The position numbers and the translations under genes are program-made. The notes under the pieces were generated by a model. It saw only the letters and a list, made by a program, of their open reading frames with translations. It had not been told where the DNA came from and ran no database searches. A stretch of DNA of 64,000 nucleotides, from the NCBI RefSeq assembly GCF_040719145.1, contig NZ_JBFDUZ010000001.1:1860001-1924000 (forward strand). Direction: 5' to 3'. Of this stretch, positions 50,382 through 59,634 are shown in pieces. The DNA is from Paenibacillus sp. JQZ6Y-1 (GTDB lineage Bacteria > Bacillota > Bacilli > Paenibacillales > Paenibacillaceae). Each line of letters begins with the position of its first letter. Within the stretch, counting starts at the first letter, position 1.

Positions 50382-51919
50382 TCGCGTGCTCCCAGTAGTG
50401 CCTTTCGATATTCCGTTGGTGAGACGTCACAGGACTTTTTGAACACTTTGCTAAAATAGTTCGGGTCCCGATAGCCGACTTCATAGGTGATTTCCTTGAG
50501 ACTACGCTGCGGATCACCCATCAGCGTTTTCGCACGATTGATCCGACATTCGGTTAGAAAATCAATATAGTTCACACCTAGCTGCTCCTTGAACAGTTTA
50601 CTAATATAAAACGGGCTTAATCCAAATTGCTCAGCGATGCCTTCCAGCGAAATATCCTGATGCGAATGTTCAGTAATATACTGCTTGATCTTGCCAATCG
50701 TATCGGGTTTGATTCGCTGAGCATACGCATCGGAAATACTGCGCATCTGCTCAATCATTAGCGACGTTTCATGACGCAACTGACGATAATCCTGCACTGG
50801 TGAGGAATAGACTGGCGGCTCTAACTCCACTCCCATCTCAGTTAGCATACGTGCCGCAATCCAGAGCCGCTGCAAAATTAACTGCTGCGCCTGCAACTGA
50901 TCTCGTCCAGCCTGCTCATACTGATGTACGGCATGTAGAATATCCTCCCGAATACGATCCCAATCACCAAGACGAACCTGATCAAACAACCGCTGCTCCG
51001 CCTGACGTGCTAGTGTACCAGTTCCCGGTGATGCGGTGGACGCGTAATCGTCATAAAAGCGATGCTTGACTGGTAAATACGGATTGCTTGTCGCAATCAA
51101 GGCTTCCTGATACGATTGTCGCAAACGTCCAAGCGAGCTGCACGGATTACCGATCCCGATAAAGCATTGCTCTCGTAGCTCTTGTCCAGCAACTGCCAAC
51201 AATTCACGCGCTATATCCGATGCTTGCGCGCGAAACGATTGTCCAGCACGTCGGAATCCAATGATCGGCACTTGTCGTCCATTTAATGCACCGACCAGAC
51301 CTTTGCCTGTACGGCGGATTGTTTCTCGAATGGCACCGTATAGATGCTCGGCAGCATCGGGGATAATGACCGCGAGTGCGAATTTCTCACTATCGGGATC
51401 AACATCCAGCCAACGTACGGTTTCGTCCAGATGCACATCATGCACATAATCAAATAGCAGTTGCGTCACCATATCTGTCTCGATTACCGGCAGTAGACGT
51501 TCCAGCTTATCATCCCGCTGCTTGCTCTGCTCCCGACTCTGACGTTCCGCCTCGATCTCGGCAAAAACCTTTTTGACTGTTGCTGTAATCTCCCCCGCCT
51601 TGCTTGGCTTGAGCAGATAATCCTTCACTCCCAGCTTAAGCGCTCGCCGTGCATACTCGAACGTATCATACGCGGTAATCATAATGAATTTGATCTCTGG
51701 AAAAGTCGCTCCGATCTGCTCGATCGTTTCCAATCCGTCCATACCCGGCATTTTGATATCCATAAGGATGAGATTCGGCTCGAAGCTGGCAGCTAGCTCA
51801 ATCGCCAGCTTGCCATTTTTCGCTTGCGCAATCTCCAATTCTGGAAACCCCCGCTGCAAAATGGCTTCTAGTCCTTCCCTCACTACCTGCTCGTCATCGA
51901 CGATAAGCAGCTTCATCAT
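50378..51919 (-). CDS. AraC-type response regulator (YesN-like)
   Basis: A 513-residue regulator. The receiver domain (1-120) has the acidic pair in LIVDDEQVVREG, phosphoacceptor D54 in LILMDIKMPGMDG, T/A switch region MITAYDTFEYA and K in DYLLKPSKAGE. A helical middle domain (about 140-400) resembles the YesN/LytT-type dimer domain. The C-terminal 100 residues are AraC-type double helix-turn-helix (KIKQYITEHSHQDISLEGIA, EQFGLSPFYISKLFKEQLGV, ITYEVGYRDPNYFSKVFKKS). It overlaps the kinase gene by 26 bases and the lipoprotein gene by 4. By analogy with the XylFII-LytS-YesN system it would activate the chvE-mmsAB transporter. Confidence 0.93.
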   Translation of the reverse strand: MMKLLIVDDEQVVREGLEAILQRGFPELEIAQAKNGKLAIELAASFEPNLILMDIKMPGMDGLETIEQIGATFPEIKFIMITAYDTFEYARRALKLGVKDYLLKPSKAGEITATVKKVFAEIEAERQSREQSKQRDDKLERLLPVIETDMVTQLLFDYVHDVHLDETVRWLDVDPDSEKFALAVIIPDAAEHLYGAIRETIRRTGKGLVGALNGRQVPIIGFRRAGQSFRAQASDIARELLAVAGQELREQCFIGIGNPCSSLGRLRQSYQEALIATSNPYLPVKHRFYDDYASTASPGTGTLARQAEQRLFDQVRLGDWDRIREDILHAVHQYEQAGRDQLQAQQLILQRLWIAARMLTEMGVELEPPVYSSPVQDYRQLRHETSLMIEQMRSISDAYAQRIKPDTIGKIKQYITEHSHQDISLEGIAEQFGLSPFYISKLFKEQLGVNYIDFLTECRINRAKTLMGDPQRSLKEITYEVGYRDPNYFSKVFKKSCDVSPTEYRKALLGARE

Positions 51920-53360
51920 ACGCGTCCCGTCCCCTTACTTTTGGTATTTTTAAGAGAACGCGTACGCCGCGTCCCTCTGTGCTATGAATCTCGATCACAT
52001 CCCGTACACCATAAAAGAGCCGCAAGCGCTGCACCACATTTGTAAAGCCAATCCCCGTCGAATGCCCTTCACTCTCTACCGGCTGCTCGTCCAGAATCTG
52101 CTGAATCTTCACATGACTCATGCCCGGACCATCATCGGCAATCTCCACGGTAACGGTCTCGCCGCTATCGCGGATCACAATCTCAATATTGCCACCATGT
52201 TCATCCGGCTCGACTGCGTGGGTGATCGCATTCTCGATGATCGGTTGCAGTGTTAGCCCCGGAATCTGAATTGACAAGCATTCCTCATTAATCTCGGTAT
52301 GCAAATGTAGTCGGTCGGTAAAGCGCGCCTTCTGAATCTCCATATATTGTCCCATTACCCGTACCTCATCATATAGCGTGACCGAGCGGTCCAATCGCTT
52401 GAGATTGTAGCGCAGCAGTCCAGCAACACTAACCAGCAGATCGCTCGTCTCCTCCGCCCCTTCCAGAAATGCCTTCTTGGATAGCGTATCGAGAATGTTG
52501 AACAGGAAATGCGGATTGATCTGGCTCTGCAAACTACGCAGCTGACTTTCTTGAAGTAGCAGCTTGTTCCGCTGCAATTCATTTTCCAGCTGTGCCTTCT
52601 GCTGAATCTCGGAGATCAGACCATTGATGCTAATGCGCATATGCTCAAACATCTTCGCTAGAAATGAAATCTCATCCGACGAATTAACCTTAACCTGTAG
52701 ATCAAATCGCCCCTTCGCAAGCTCCTGTGCCGCTTGGGTCAATTGTTGAATCGGACGTGTGATGCTCAGTGAAAACCAATACGTAAATAGCAAAAGCCAA
52801 CAGGTCATCGTAAGCAAGATCCAGATACCAAGTCGCTTCAATTCACTCGATTGCTGAATAATCCCTCTGTAAAATTGCTCGTAGGTGGTCAGCTCCCGAT
52901 CCAGTAAGGTGAGCGTCATATCAGAAATATATTTGGAAATGCGTGTTGCTTCGGAGAAAGCATCCGCTGAATCCTCGGTTTCCTTTTCCGAATGAAACAT
53001 CACGGCGCGCTCTGACGTTTCGATCAGACTGTCGATCAAATTGATATAGCTAGTTAAGGCAAAGTCATTGCCGCTATTACGCAAATTGCTGATTTCCAAC
53101 TGAGCATCCTGCAATTCCGTTTCCCGTCGGCGTAAACTACTCAAATTACCTTCAGTTGGTGTAATGAGATAACTATTGAGTGACGTAATCACTCTCTGAC
53201 TTGAGGTGGTCACTTCATTCATTCGCAGGTAGCGTTGCAGAATCTCGTTGTACTGATTCTCTGTCTTCTGGTTGTAGTACATGAGCGTAACCCAGATCAT
53301 CAGCATAATGAACATGATGATCGCCGTGAGTGTCCATATTTTCCGCTGAATGCTAATCAT
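51894..53360 (-). CDS. Sensor histidine kinase (YesM/LytS-like)
   Basis: 488 residues from ATG 53360, whose ATGA overlaps the stop of the upstream binding-protein gene; GGAGG lies nine bases before. TM1 is IWTLTAIIMFIMLMIWVTLM, then an extracytoplasmic four-helix-type sensor (about 40-185), TM2 LGIWILLTMTCWLLLFTYWF, a HAMP domain (SLSITRPIQQLTQAAQELAK), the His_kinase domain with SQINPHFLFNILDTLSKKAF (phospho-His in NPHFLFN) and an HATPase with NAITHAVEPDEHGG, EIADDGPGMS and STGIGFTNVVQRL. It probably receives the signal from the adjacent anchored binding protein and phosphorylates the YesN-like regulator. Confidence 0.93.
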   Translation of the reverse strand: MISIQRKIWTLTAIIMFIMLMIWVTLMYYNQKTENQYNEILQRYLRMNEVTTSSQRVITSLNSYLITPTEGNLSSLRRRETELQDAQLEISNLRNSGNDFALTSYINLIDSLIETSERAVMFHSEKETEDSADAFSEATRISKYISDMTLTLLDRELTTYEQFYRGIIQQSSELKRLGIWILLTMTCWLLLFTYWFSLSITRPIQQLTQAAQELAKGRFDLQVKVNSSDEISFLAKMFEHMRISINGLISEIQQKAQLENELQRNKLLLQESQLRSLQSQINPHFLFNILDTLSKKAFLEGAEETSDLLVSVAGLLRYNLKRLDRSVTLYDEVRVMGQYMEIQKARFTDRLHLHTEINEECLSIQIPGLTLQPIIENAITHAVEPDEHGGNIEIVIRDSGETVTVEIADDGPGMSHVKIQQILDEQPVESEGHSTGIGFTNVVQRLRLFYGVRDVIEIHSTEGRGVRVLLKIPKVRGRDAYDEAAYRR

Positions 53361-54334
53361 TGGACCTGCGCCTCCGTACGGATGGAAATGTCCGTCAGAT
53401 AACCGTCTCGGTTCAAAGGCAGCGTCTTGCCATTCAACCACTGTATCATCATCTGCACGCTCACCTTTCCCATCTCATCAGGCGATTGCTCCAGTATGCC
53501 ATCTAGCTTGCCGTCACGCAGCAAGGGCAGCACATCTGGGTTGTCGTCAAACGAATAGATTTTATATGATGCTACACTGGAACGTCGGCTGATCTCCTGT
53601 ACCATCGCTTCAGTTAGATTAGAATCCACTGATATGAAGGCGTTTACATTCGGGAAACGGTTCATAATATTTTGAGTGGCTGCGACGATCTTGTCGCGTA
53701 CTTCCGGGGTTTGTACATATTCGGTATGAATACCGGGATATTGTTTGAGGATATGCTCCATTCCTTGTACACGTTGTTGCTGGTCGTATTCGTTGCGATC
53801 ATCGCCCATCAGGACAACGGTGCCCTTTTGCCCCATATCTTGAATCAGTTTACGAGCAATCAATTGACCAGCAGCATGTGGGTCGGAGCCAACATAGGTT
53901 TTACGCAAACTGCTCTGCATCGGCACATCGCTGGCAACGGTAATAACGGGAATACCGTAGAATGCGGCTTTCACCTTAGTCAGATTGACAAATTCATCCG
54001 TATCCAGCCCTTGCACGATAATACCATCCACGCGTGAATCAATAGCAATCTCCAACTGCTTGAGAAAGCTCTCACGGTCGCGTCCGTAACTTCCCCATAC
54101 TTCTAGCTTGGCATCCAAGCGTTGTGCCTGCTGTTCTGCGGCAGTACCTAGCTTTTGCCAGAAGGGGGTGCCAAGATCAAAGGTGATCAGAACGAGCCGA
54201 TATTTCGGTTGTTGCTGGGAACGCACTACAGGCAGTTCATGTTCCGATTGGACAAACCGCAGTGCCGCCATAATGGTAAAGAACAGCAGCGTTAGGGCGA
54301 CGATCGCCAGTAAAGCGCTTACTTTTTTATGCAA
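53357..54334 (-). CDS. Membrane-anchored sugar-binding sensor protein (XylFII-like)
   Basis: 325 residues starting at TTG 54334, nine bases after GAGGG. An N-terminal helix (SALLAIVALTLLFFTIMAALRF) with no lipobox cysteine anchors a type I periplasmic-binding domain: YRLVLITFDLGTPFWQKLGT, GRDRESFLKQLEIAIDSRVD, GIIVQGLDTDEFVNLTKVKA, PVITVASDVPM, YVGSDPHAAGQLIARKLI, VVLMGDDRNEYDQQQRVQGM, AFISVDSNLTEAMVQEISRR, DDNPDVLPLLRDGKLDGILE. Position and overlap with a LytS/YesM kinase are those of XylFII in the clostridial XylFII-LytS-YesN xylose sensor, where the anchored protein binds sugar and controls the kinase. The sugar here is unproven. First gene of the four-gene sensor operon. Confidence 0.88.
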   Translation of the reverse strand: MHKKVSALLAIVALTLLFFTIMAALRFVQSEHELPVVRSQQQPKYRLVLITFDLGTPFWQKLGTAAEQQAQRLDAKLEVWGSYGRDRESFLKQLEIAIDSRVDGIIVQGLDTDEFVNLTKVKAAFYGIPVITVASDVPMQSSLRKTYVGSDPHAAGQLIARKLIQDMGQKGTVVLMGDDRNEYDQQQRVQGMEHILKQYPGIHTEYVQTPEVRDKIVAATQNIMNRFPNVNAFISVDSNLTEAMVQEISRRSSVASYKIYSFDDNPDVLPLLRDGKLDGILEQSPDEMGKVSVQMMIQWLNGKTLPLNRDGYLTDISIRTEAQVQ

Positions 54335-54551
54335 GTGAAAGATCCCTCATTTCGGCTACGATACACGTATTATAGCATCGGTGAGGGTTATGCTAGAAGA
54401 TAGGAAAGGATAATTTTTTGATGAGTTTTTGGAATGTAAACATACAACACGAGAATAGGAACGTTCGTGTAGAGAGGTCCATTGGGAAACGATCCGTCCT
54501 AATTCTGCGTTGTATTGTCATTCTTGCTATCCATCGTTCATTGCTATAATT

Positions 54552-55088
54552 TCAATTGGTAAATGTAATTTGATCTACCGACTCCAATGTAGCAAAGCGT
54601 TTATGCCATACACTCTCATGATGACGAATAATCTGTTCAGCCGACAGAACACTGCTATCTAGCGTACTATGTGCATCCGCCGCAACAATATTGTGTTGGT
54701 ACCCGATACTGTACGCATTCCGCAGCGTCGTATCCAAGCAAAACTCTGTCTGCGCACCAGCAAAAATTATTTGTTCAATTTCATTCCGGCGCAGCCAGTC
54801 CAACAGGCTTGTCCGGTAAAAGGAATCCCAGCGCGTTTTGCGAATGACCGTGTCTCCCAGTTGCCGTGATAATTGAGCACTGATTTCCCAATCTGGCGTA
54901 TCCGGGTAAAGATCATCACCGGGATTCTCGTCACTGTGTTGAATAAATACAATTGGTACCCCCGCAGCGCGTGCTTTGTCAATTAGTGTGTTGGTGCGTT
55001 CTATCAATGATTCCCGTTGGTACAACGCGTTCTCCTCACTGTTGAAAAAGAGTTCTTGCATGTCGATGATGATTAGCGCCTGTTTCAT
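54552..55088 (-). CDS. Isochorismatase family cysteine hydrolase
   Basis: A 178-residue hydrolase. Catalytic triad parts are visible: Asp in ALIIIDMQELFFNSEEN, Lys in VIRKTRWDSF and Cys in IFAGAQTEFCLDTTLRNAYS. The family covers nicotinamidases, isochorismatases and other amidases. The order and spacing fit the nicotinamidase-related, YecD/YwoC-like group, but the substrate is unknown. It is cytoplasmic and monocistronic. Confidence 0.9.
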   Translation of the reverse strand: MKQALIIIDMQELFFNSEENALYQRESLIERTNTLIDKARAAGVPIVFIQHSDENPGDDLYPDTPDWEISAQLSRQLGDTVIRKTRWDSFYRTSLLDWLRRNEIEQIIFAGAQTEFCLDTTLRNAYSIGYQHNIVAADAHSTLDSSVLSAEQIIRHHESVWHKRFATLESVDQITFTN

Positions 55089-55235
55089 TATGTATCTCCT
55101 CCATTTAATCGGAAATGTGAGTGAACCATTTTGAAATTTTAAATTGTTTATTGTGATTGTGCAATGGGAAGTGATTCAATTTGCGTACTGGGGGTTGGTT
55201 TTTATGGTCGTTGATACGTGGTTTTTAGTTTTTAT

Positions 55236-55582
55236 TATTGTGAATTTTTCATATAGTGAAATATTTATTTTGATGTTTTGGGGTACTTGTATAAATGGTT
55301 GAGACATATTTTTCGTTATTGTAAAATATCGTCTCTTCCTCATTTTATTTAGTCGCTAGCCTACTTCTGCGTTCGCTGGTTCGCTGGTTCGCTGGTTCGC
55401 TGGTTCGCTGGTTCGCTGGTTCGCTGGTTCGCTGGTTCGCTGGTTCGCTGGTTCGCTGGTTCGCTGGTTCGCTGGTTCGCTGGTTCGCTGGTTCGCTGAG
55501 TAATTGTGACTGGGTGTTTCGTATATGGCAAGTTTACTTTTTGATCTGTTTTTTTATATTCTCTATTGTGAATTTTTCATAT
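55236..55582. repeat. Direct repeats flanking the octamer array
   Basis: TATTGTGAATTTTTCATAT occurs at 55236-55254 and 55564-55582 in the same orientation, 328 bases apart, on either side of the 16-copy octamer array. Similarity fades quickly outside the 19 bases. Confidence 0.8.
55371..55498. repeat. 16 perfect tandem copies of GTTCGCTG
   Basis: The octamer GTTCGCTG is repeated 16 times without any mismatch over 128 bases. As the unit length is not a multiple of three it would encode different residues in each frame, and no gene spans it. It is intergenic, between cysI and the isochorismatase gene, and perfect identity suggests active slippage. Confidence 0.97.
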
Positions 55583-55694
55583 GTTGATATTTTAAGATAT
55601 TTTCTAAAATCCCCTCATCTGTCCTGCCTTATTTACTTCAACCTTCAAAACACTCCTCATTTATAACTTTCCCCTTCCCCATTTTTCATAAAAA

Positions 55695-55735
55695 AATCGG
55701 GAGCATCCGCGTTGTGAACGCGAATATTCCCGATT
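55695..55735 (-). terminator. Terminator of the cysJI operon
   Basis: AATCGGGA / TCCCGATT outer stem and CGCGTT-GTG-AACGCG inner stem, followed on the minus strand by TTTTATGAAAAA. It lies 42 bases after the cysI stop. Confidence 0.85.
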
Positions 55736-55776
55736 GCATCATTCTATTATGATTGTTTTTTCCGTTGCATCATTCT

Positions 55777-57501
55777 TCAAGCATGAAATTGCTGACCATC
55801 GTATACCGCTTCCACATAACCTGCACGGATAACGAAGTCGCCAAAATGCTCGCCAAGCTCGCGCTCAGTTGCATAACGCTGGATAATCGGCTTCAGTGAA
55901 GATAAAATCTCCTCTTCCCCGATATTTTCACGATACAGCTTATTCAAGCGGCTACCGTCAAATCCACCGCCCAGATACATATTGTATTTGCCCGGTCCCT
56001 TACCGATAAAGGACAGCTCTGCCAGCATCGGACGAGCACAGCCGTTGGGACAACCGGTCATACGTACAACGATGTCCTCATTACGAAGTCCCGCTTGATC
56101 CAGCTCTAACTCCAGCTTGTCGATCAGCGTTGGCAGGTAACGTTCAGCTTCTGCCATTGCCATACCACATGTCGGCAGCGATACACATGCCATCGAGTTA
56201 CGACGCAGCGCGGAATAATGCGCGCCATCTGTCAGATGATATTGAGCAATCAGCGCTTCGATGGCTTTCTTCTTCTGACTGCTGACATTGCCGATAATTA
56301 GATTCTGGTTCGGCGTTAGGCGGAAGTCACCCGTGTGGACCTTAGCGATCTCACGCAGTCCAGTCATCAGCGGATAGTCTTCCAGATCGACGATACGACC
56401 GTTTTGTACAAACAGCGTGAACATCCATTTGCCATTGCTGCCTTTCACCCAGCCGTAACGATCACCGTTATGATCAAATTGATACGGACGCGCTGCTTGC
56501 AGTTCCCAGCCTAGACGTTCATGCAGCTCGGCTACCAGCCAGTCCAGTCCACGGTCGTCGATTGTATATTTGAAGCGAGCGTGCTTACGCACCGCGCGAT
56601 CACCATAGTCGCGTTGAATCGTAACGACTTTCTCTGCAACGTCAATCATCTGCTCTGGTGTAATAAAACCGATGACTTTGGATACTTGCGGATAGGTCGC
56701 GGTATCGCCGTGCGTCATACCCATACCACCGCCAACTGCTACGTTGAAGCCAGCAAGTCGTCCATTTTCCACAATCGCGATAAAGCCGAGATCCTGAGAA
56801 AATACATCCACATCGTTGGATGGCGGAACGGCAATGCCGATCTTGAATTTACGTGGCAGATAGACGGCGCCATAGATTGGTTCTTGTTCGGTTTCTGTAT
56901 CACGGCTATCGATAATCTTTTCCTCGTCCAGCCAAATTTCGTGATAGGCACGAGTTTGCGGATCGAGGTGGGTGCTGACTTTGCATGCCCAGTCATACAC
57001 TTCGGCGTGTACATACGATTGATCTGGATTGGTATTACACATGACGTTCCGGTTAACGTCGCCGCATGCTGCTAGAGTACTGAGCAGCGCATCGTTTACT
57101 TCACGAATGGTATTTTTCAGATTCCATTTCAATACGCCGTGCAGCTGAAACGATTGGCGAGTCGTGAGACGGATCGTTTCGTTACCATATTTGTGCGCGA
57201 TGCTGTCCATCATTAGCCATTGTGCTGGTGTAACGATACCACCAGATGCGCGGACACGCAGCATGAACTGGTACGCTGGTTCCAGCTTTTGCTTTTTCCG
57301 TTCGTTGCGCAGATCGCGGTCGTCCTGCATATAGCTACCGTGGTGCTTCATTAAGCGGTTGTCGTCCTCAGGGATGGAGCCAGTGATTGGGTCTTTGAGC
57401 GTCTGCTCTAGACTACCGCGCAGATAAAAGCTATTTCGTTTAATATCCTCGACGTCGCTATGCGGACGGTCATGAGGTGGAAATTTTTCGTACTGGACCA
57501 T
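55777..57501 (-). CDS. cysI: Assimilatory sulfite reductase hemoprotein subunit
   Basis: 574 residues, full length. Siroheme/4Fe-4S ligands are seen as [17 protein letters not shown] (Cx5C) and [16 protein letters not shown] (Cx3C). Substrate and siroheme-binding basic residues lie in [10 protein letters not shown] and [10 protein letters not shown]. The second ferredoxin-like half has [15 protein letters not shown]. With CysJ it reduces sulfite to sulfide using NADPH electrons, for cysteine synthesis in the cytoplasm. It is 52 bases downstream of cysJ, same strand, and ends at a strong terminator. Confidence 0.97.
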   Translation of the reverse strand: MVQYEKFPPHDRPHSDVEDIKRNSFYLRGSLEQTLKDPITGSIPEDDNRLMKHHGSYMQDDRDLRNERKKQKLEPAYQFMLRVRASGGIVTPAQWLMMDSIAHKYGNETIRLTTRQSFQLHGVLKWNLKNTIREVNDALLSTLAACGDVNRNVMCNTNPDQSYVHAEVYDWACKVSTHLDPQTRAYHEIWLDEEKIIDSRDTETEQEPIYGAVYLPRKFKIGIAVPPSNDVDVFSQDLGFIAIVENGRLAGFNVAVGGGMGMTHGDTATYPQVSKVIGFITPEQMIDVAEKVVTIQRDYGDRAVRKHARFKYTIDDRGLDWLVAELHERLGWELQAARPYQFDHNGDRYGWVKGSNGKWMFTLFVQNGRIVDLEDYPLMTGLREIAKVHTGDFRLTPNQNLIIGNVSSQKKKAIEALIAQYHLTDGAHYSALRRNSMACVSLPTCGMAMAEAERYLPTLIDKLELELDQAGLRNEDIVVRMTGCPNGCARPMLAELSFIGKGPGKYNMYLGGGFDGSRLNKLYRENIGEEEILSSLKPIIQRYATERELGEHFGDFVIRAGYVEAVYDGQQFHA

Positions 57502-57553
57502 GTTCAGTTCTCCTCTCGTAATCGCGGGCGTTTCCCCATTCAGCTGTTATTGC

Positions 57554-59392
57554 TCAATATACGTCCCGCTGATAACGTTTTTGCTGCAGCATATTGCTCA
57601 TATACTGGGCAGCTTCTTCTTGGCTCATATTGCCCTCTTCAATTAGAATGCTTTCCAATGTCAGATGAACATCGTTTGCCATATGCTTTTCATCGCCGCA
57701 TACGTATACAACGGCGCCTTGTTGAATCCACTCGTACAGCTCGCGGCTGCGTTCCTTCATACGGTGCTGAACATATACCTTTTGATCACTGTCACGAGAA
57801 AAGGCTACATCCATGCGCGTTAGCACGCCATCCTTGAGCCAACGCTGCCATTCGGTTTGATACAGGAAATCCGTACCAAAGCGGCGGTCACCGAAGAACA
57901 GCCAGCTTTTGCCCTCTGCTCCAGTCTCTTCACGCTCGGCGATAAAGGAGCGGAATGGCGCTACGCCTGTACCCGGTCCAATCATAATAATCGGTGTCGA
58001 GTCATCATGAGGCAGTTTAAAGTTGTCATTGTGCTGGATGTAGACTGGCAGCGTATCGCCCGCTTCCAGCCGCTCGGCAAGATGCACGGAGCAAACACCG
58101 TAACGCTGACGACCATGCTGTTCATATTCAACCTTCCGTACTGTCAAATGCACTTCATCTGGCGATGCCTTGAAGCTGCTGGAAATGGAGTACAAGCGTG
58201 CTGGAATTTTACGAAGCAGCGACAGCAATTCATCCGCTGGAATATCATTCAGTGCAAAGTCACGGATCAGATCGAGCAGATCGCGCCCTTGTAAATACGT
58301 ACGCAGATCCTGCTCGCGCCCTTCTGCCAGCAGATCGTCCAGTTGCTGATTGTCTGCCAGTCCAGCGATTTTTTCTAGTAACGGCTTGCTCAGTGTCGTG
58401 ATCTCATAATGACGAAGCAGCGCTTCGCGGATGCTTAGTTGATCACCATTTTTGTTAATGACAATGGATTGCTCGTCGTTCCAGCCCGTTTGCTGCAAAA
58501 TGTCCTCCACCAGCTGCGGATGATTTTGCGGATACACACCCAGACTGTCACCGGGTTCATAGCTCAAACCAGAGCCTTCCAGCGACAATTCTACATGCCG
58601 TGTTTCCTGATCTGAACCGCGACCGTTCAGATTTAGATTTTCCAATACCTCTGCTGGAAATGGGTTGGTGCGATTGTACTCCGATTCTACAGCAGAACCA
58701 GCCGTACCTTCTGCCGCTACAGACGCAGCGGTCACTGCCGTACTGGCTTGCCCCAATGCAGCCAACACGCCAGCAATCCATTCTCCTGCCGCTTCTTCAA
58801 AATCCACATCGCAATCGGCACGATCAACAATGCGCTGTGCACCGAGTTCTTCCAATCGTTTATCAAAGTCCTTACCAGTCTGGCAGAAAAATTCATATGA
58901 CGTATCGCCCAGACCGAGAACGGCGAATTTCGTTTCTGGTAATTGTGGTGCACGCTTGCTATTCAAAAATTCATAAAAGGGAATCGCATTATCCGGCGGA
59001 TCGCCCTCACCCTGCGTACTGGCGAGAATGAACAAATTGCGGACCTTTTTCAAATTGTTCGTTTTGTAATCGCCCATCGACGAGAGCGTAACGTCAAAGC
59101 CTTGTGCTGTCAGCTGTTGGGACAGCTTTTTCGCCAATCCCTGCGCGTTGCCCGTCTGGGAACCGAACAGAACTGTAACTTCCTTCGGTATTTCTGGTGC
59201 TGCGGGCGCTGCCGCAACCTGTGCAGCTTCATTGCTTGCAGCTGGAGCAGATACGGCACTGCTCGTTTGCAGCGAAGCGCTCAGATAACCGCTCAGCCAG
59301 ATGCGCTGTGTGTCGTTCAAGGTTGGCAGCAGACGATTGAGGAGCTCTGCTTGCTCCTGTGTAAACGGACTGTTAGTAGCTTGAAATTCCAA
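57554..59392 (-). CDS. cysJ: Assimilatory sulfite reductase flavoprotein subunit
   Basis: 612 residues. The start is TTG 59392, six bases after GGGGTGG; alignment to Bacillus CysJ (start followed by xNSPFxQEQAELLNRLLPTL) supports it over an ATG six codons upstream. An FMN flavodoxin domain (about 60-205: VTVLFGSQTGNAQGLAKKLS, LASTQGEGDPPDNAIPFYEF, LGLGDTSYEFFCQTGKDFD) is followed by the FAD domain (RLYSISSSFKASPDEVHLTV) and NADPH domain (IMIGPGTGVAPFRSFIAERE, FGDRRFGTDFLYQTEWQ, VYVCGDEKHMANDV). It passes electrons from NADPH to CysI. First gene of cysJI. Confidence 0.97.
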   Translation of the reverse strand: MEFQATNSPFTQEQAELLNRLLPTLNDTQRIWLSGYLSASLQTSSAVSAPAASNEAAQVAAAPAAPEIPKEVTVLFGSQTGNAQGLAKKLSQQLTAQGFDVTLSSMGDYKTNNLKKVRNLFILASTQGEGDPPDNAIPFYEFLNSKRAPQLPETKFAVLGLGDTSYEFFCQTGKDFDKRLEELGAQRIVDRADCDVDFEEAAGEWIAGVLAALGQASTAVTAASVAAEGTAGSAVESEYNRTNPFPAEVLENLNLNGRGSDQETRHVELSLEGSGLSYEPGDSLGVYPQNHPQLVEDILQQTGWNDEQSIVINKNGDQLSIREALLRHYEITTLSKPLLEKIAGLADNQQLDDLLAEGREQDLRTYLQGRDLLDLIRDFALNDIPADELLSLLRKIPARLYSISSSFKASPDEVHLTVRKVEYEQHGRQRYGVCSVHLAERLEAGDTLPVYIQHNDNFKLPHDDSTPIIMIGPGTGVAPFRSFIAEREETGAEGKSWLFFGDRRFGTDFLYQTEWQRWLKDGVLTRMDVAFSRDSDQKVYVQHRMKERSRELYEWIQQGAVVYVCGDEKHMANDVHLTLESILIEEGNMSQEEAAQYMSNMLQQKRYQRDVY

Positions 59393-59479
59393 CGATATCC
59401 ACCCCATCATTTAGCAACGGCGGTCATGTCGCCGTCACTAATTCCTAGTATATTGCTCAGATTAATTTATGCTTACTTG

Positions 59480-59508
59480 AACTTATCACAGTCCAGCAAA
59501 GCGGTCAA
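59480..59508 (-). promoter_or_regulatory. Possible promoter of cysJI
   Basis: Minus-strand TTGACC (59503-59508) and TAAGTT (59480-59485) with 17 bases between them, about 88 bases before the TTG start. No S-box or T-box leader could be recognised in the interval; control by CymR or a CysL-like activator is possible but not shown. Confidence 0.45.
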
Positions 59509-59578
59509 TTAGAATGCCTTATAGGTCTTATCAGTTCTGCTGATGAACGACATAGCAAAGACAAAAAAGCCTTTTCCA

Positions 59579-59628
59579 TAGCGATACCATACAGTAGTAG
59601 CATACCTGTTGGTACCGCCGGAAAAGGC
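59579..59628 (-). terminator. Terminator of the secreted hypothetical gene
   Basis: The 9-bp stem GCCTTTTCC / GGAAAAGGC with a 32-base partly paired loop, followed on the minus strand by TTTTTTGTC. It lies 7 bases after the stop codon at 59635. Confidence 0.75.
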
Positions 59629-59634
59629 AGATTG

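Larger units (their letters stand above)
55089..55776. other. 688-bp gene-free region with repeats
   Basis: Very AT-rich sequence flanks a 128-bp GC-rich tandem repeat (55371-55498). A 19-base sequence occurs on both sides of the repeat (55236-55254 and 55564-55582). The cysI terminator is at 55695-55735. No coding frame was seen. Confidence 0.8.

Noticed and set aside
55371-55498. Possible CRISPR array
   Set aside because: The repeat unit is 8 bases with no spacers and no cas genes are in the window; it is a simple tandem repeat.
56521-57075. 184-codon plus-strand frame opposite cysI
   Set aside because: Antisense shadow of cysI; composition is not protein-like.
58600-59512. Several long plus-strand frames opposite cysJ
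   Set aside because: They lie within the cysJ coding region, where codon structure explains open antisense frames.
59393-59560. SAM (S-box) or T-box leader before cysJ
   Set aside because: No long leader with the expected conserved boxes or antiterminator could be seen; the space is short and the best feature is a plain promoter.
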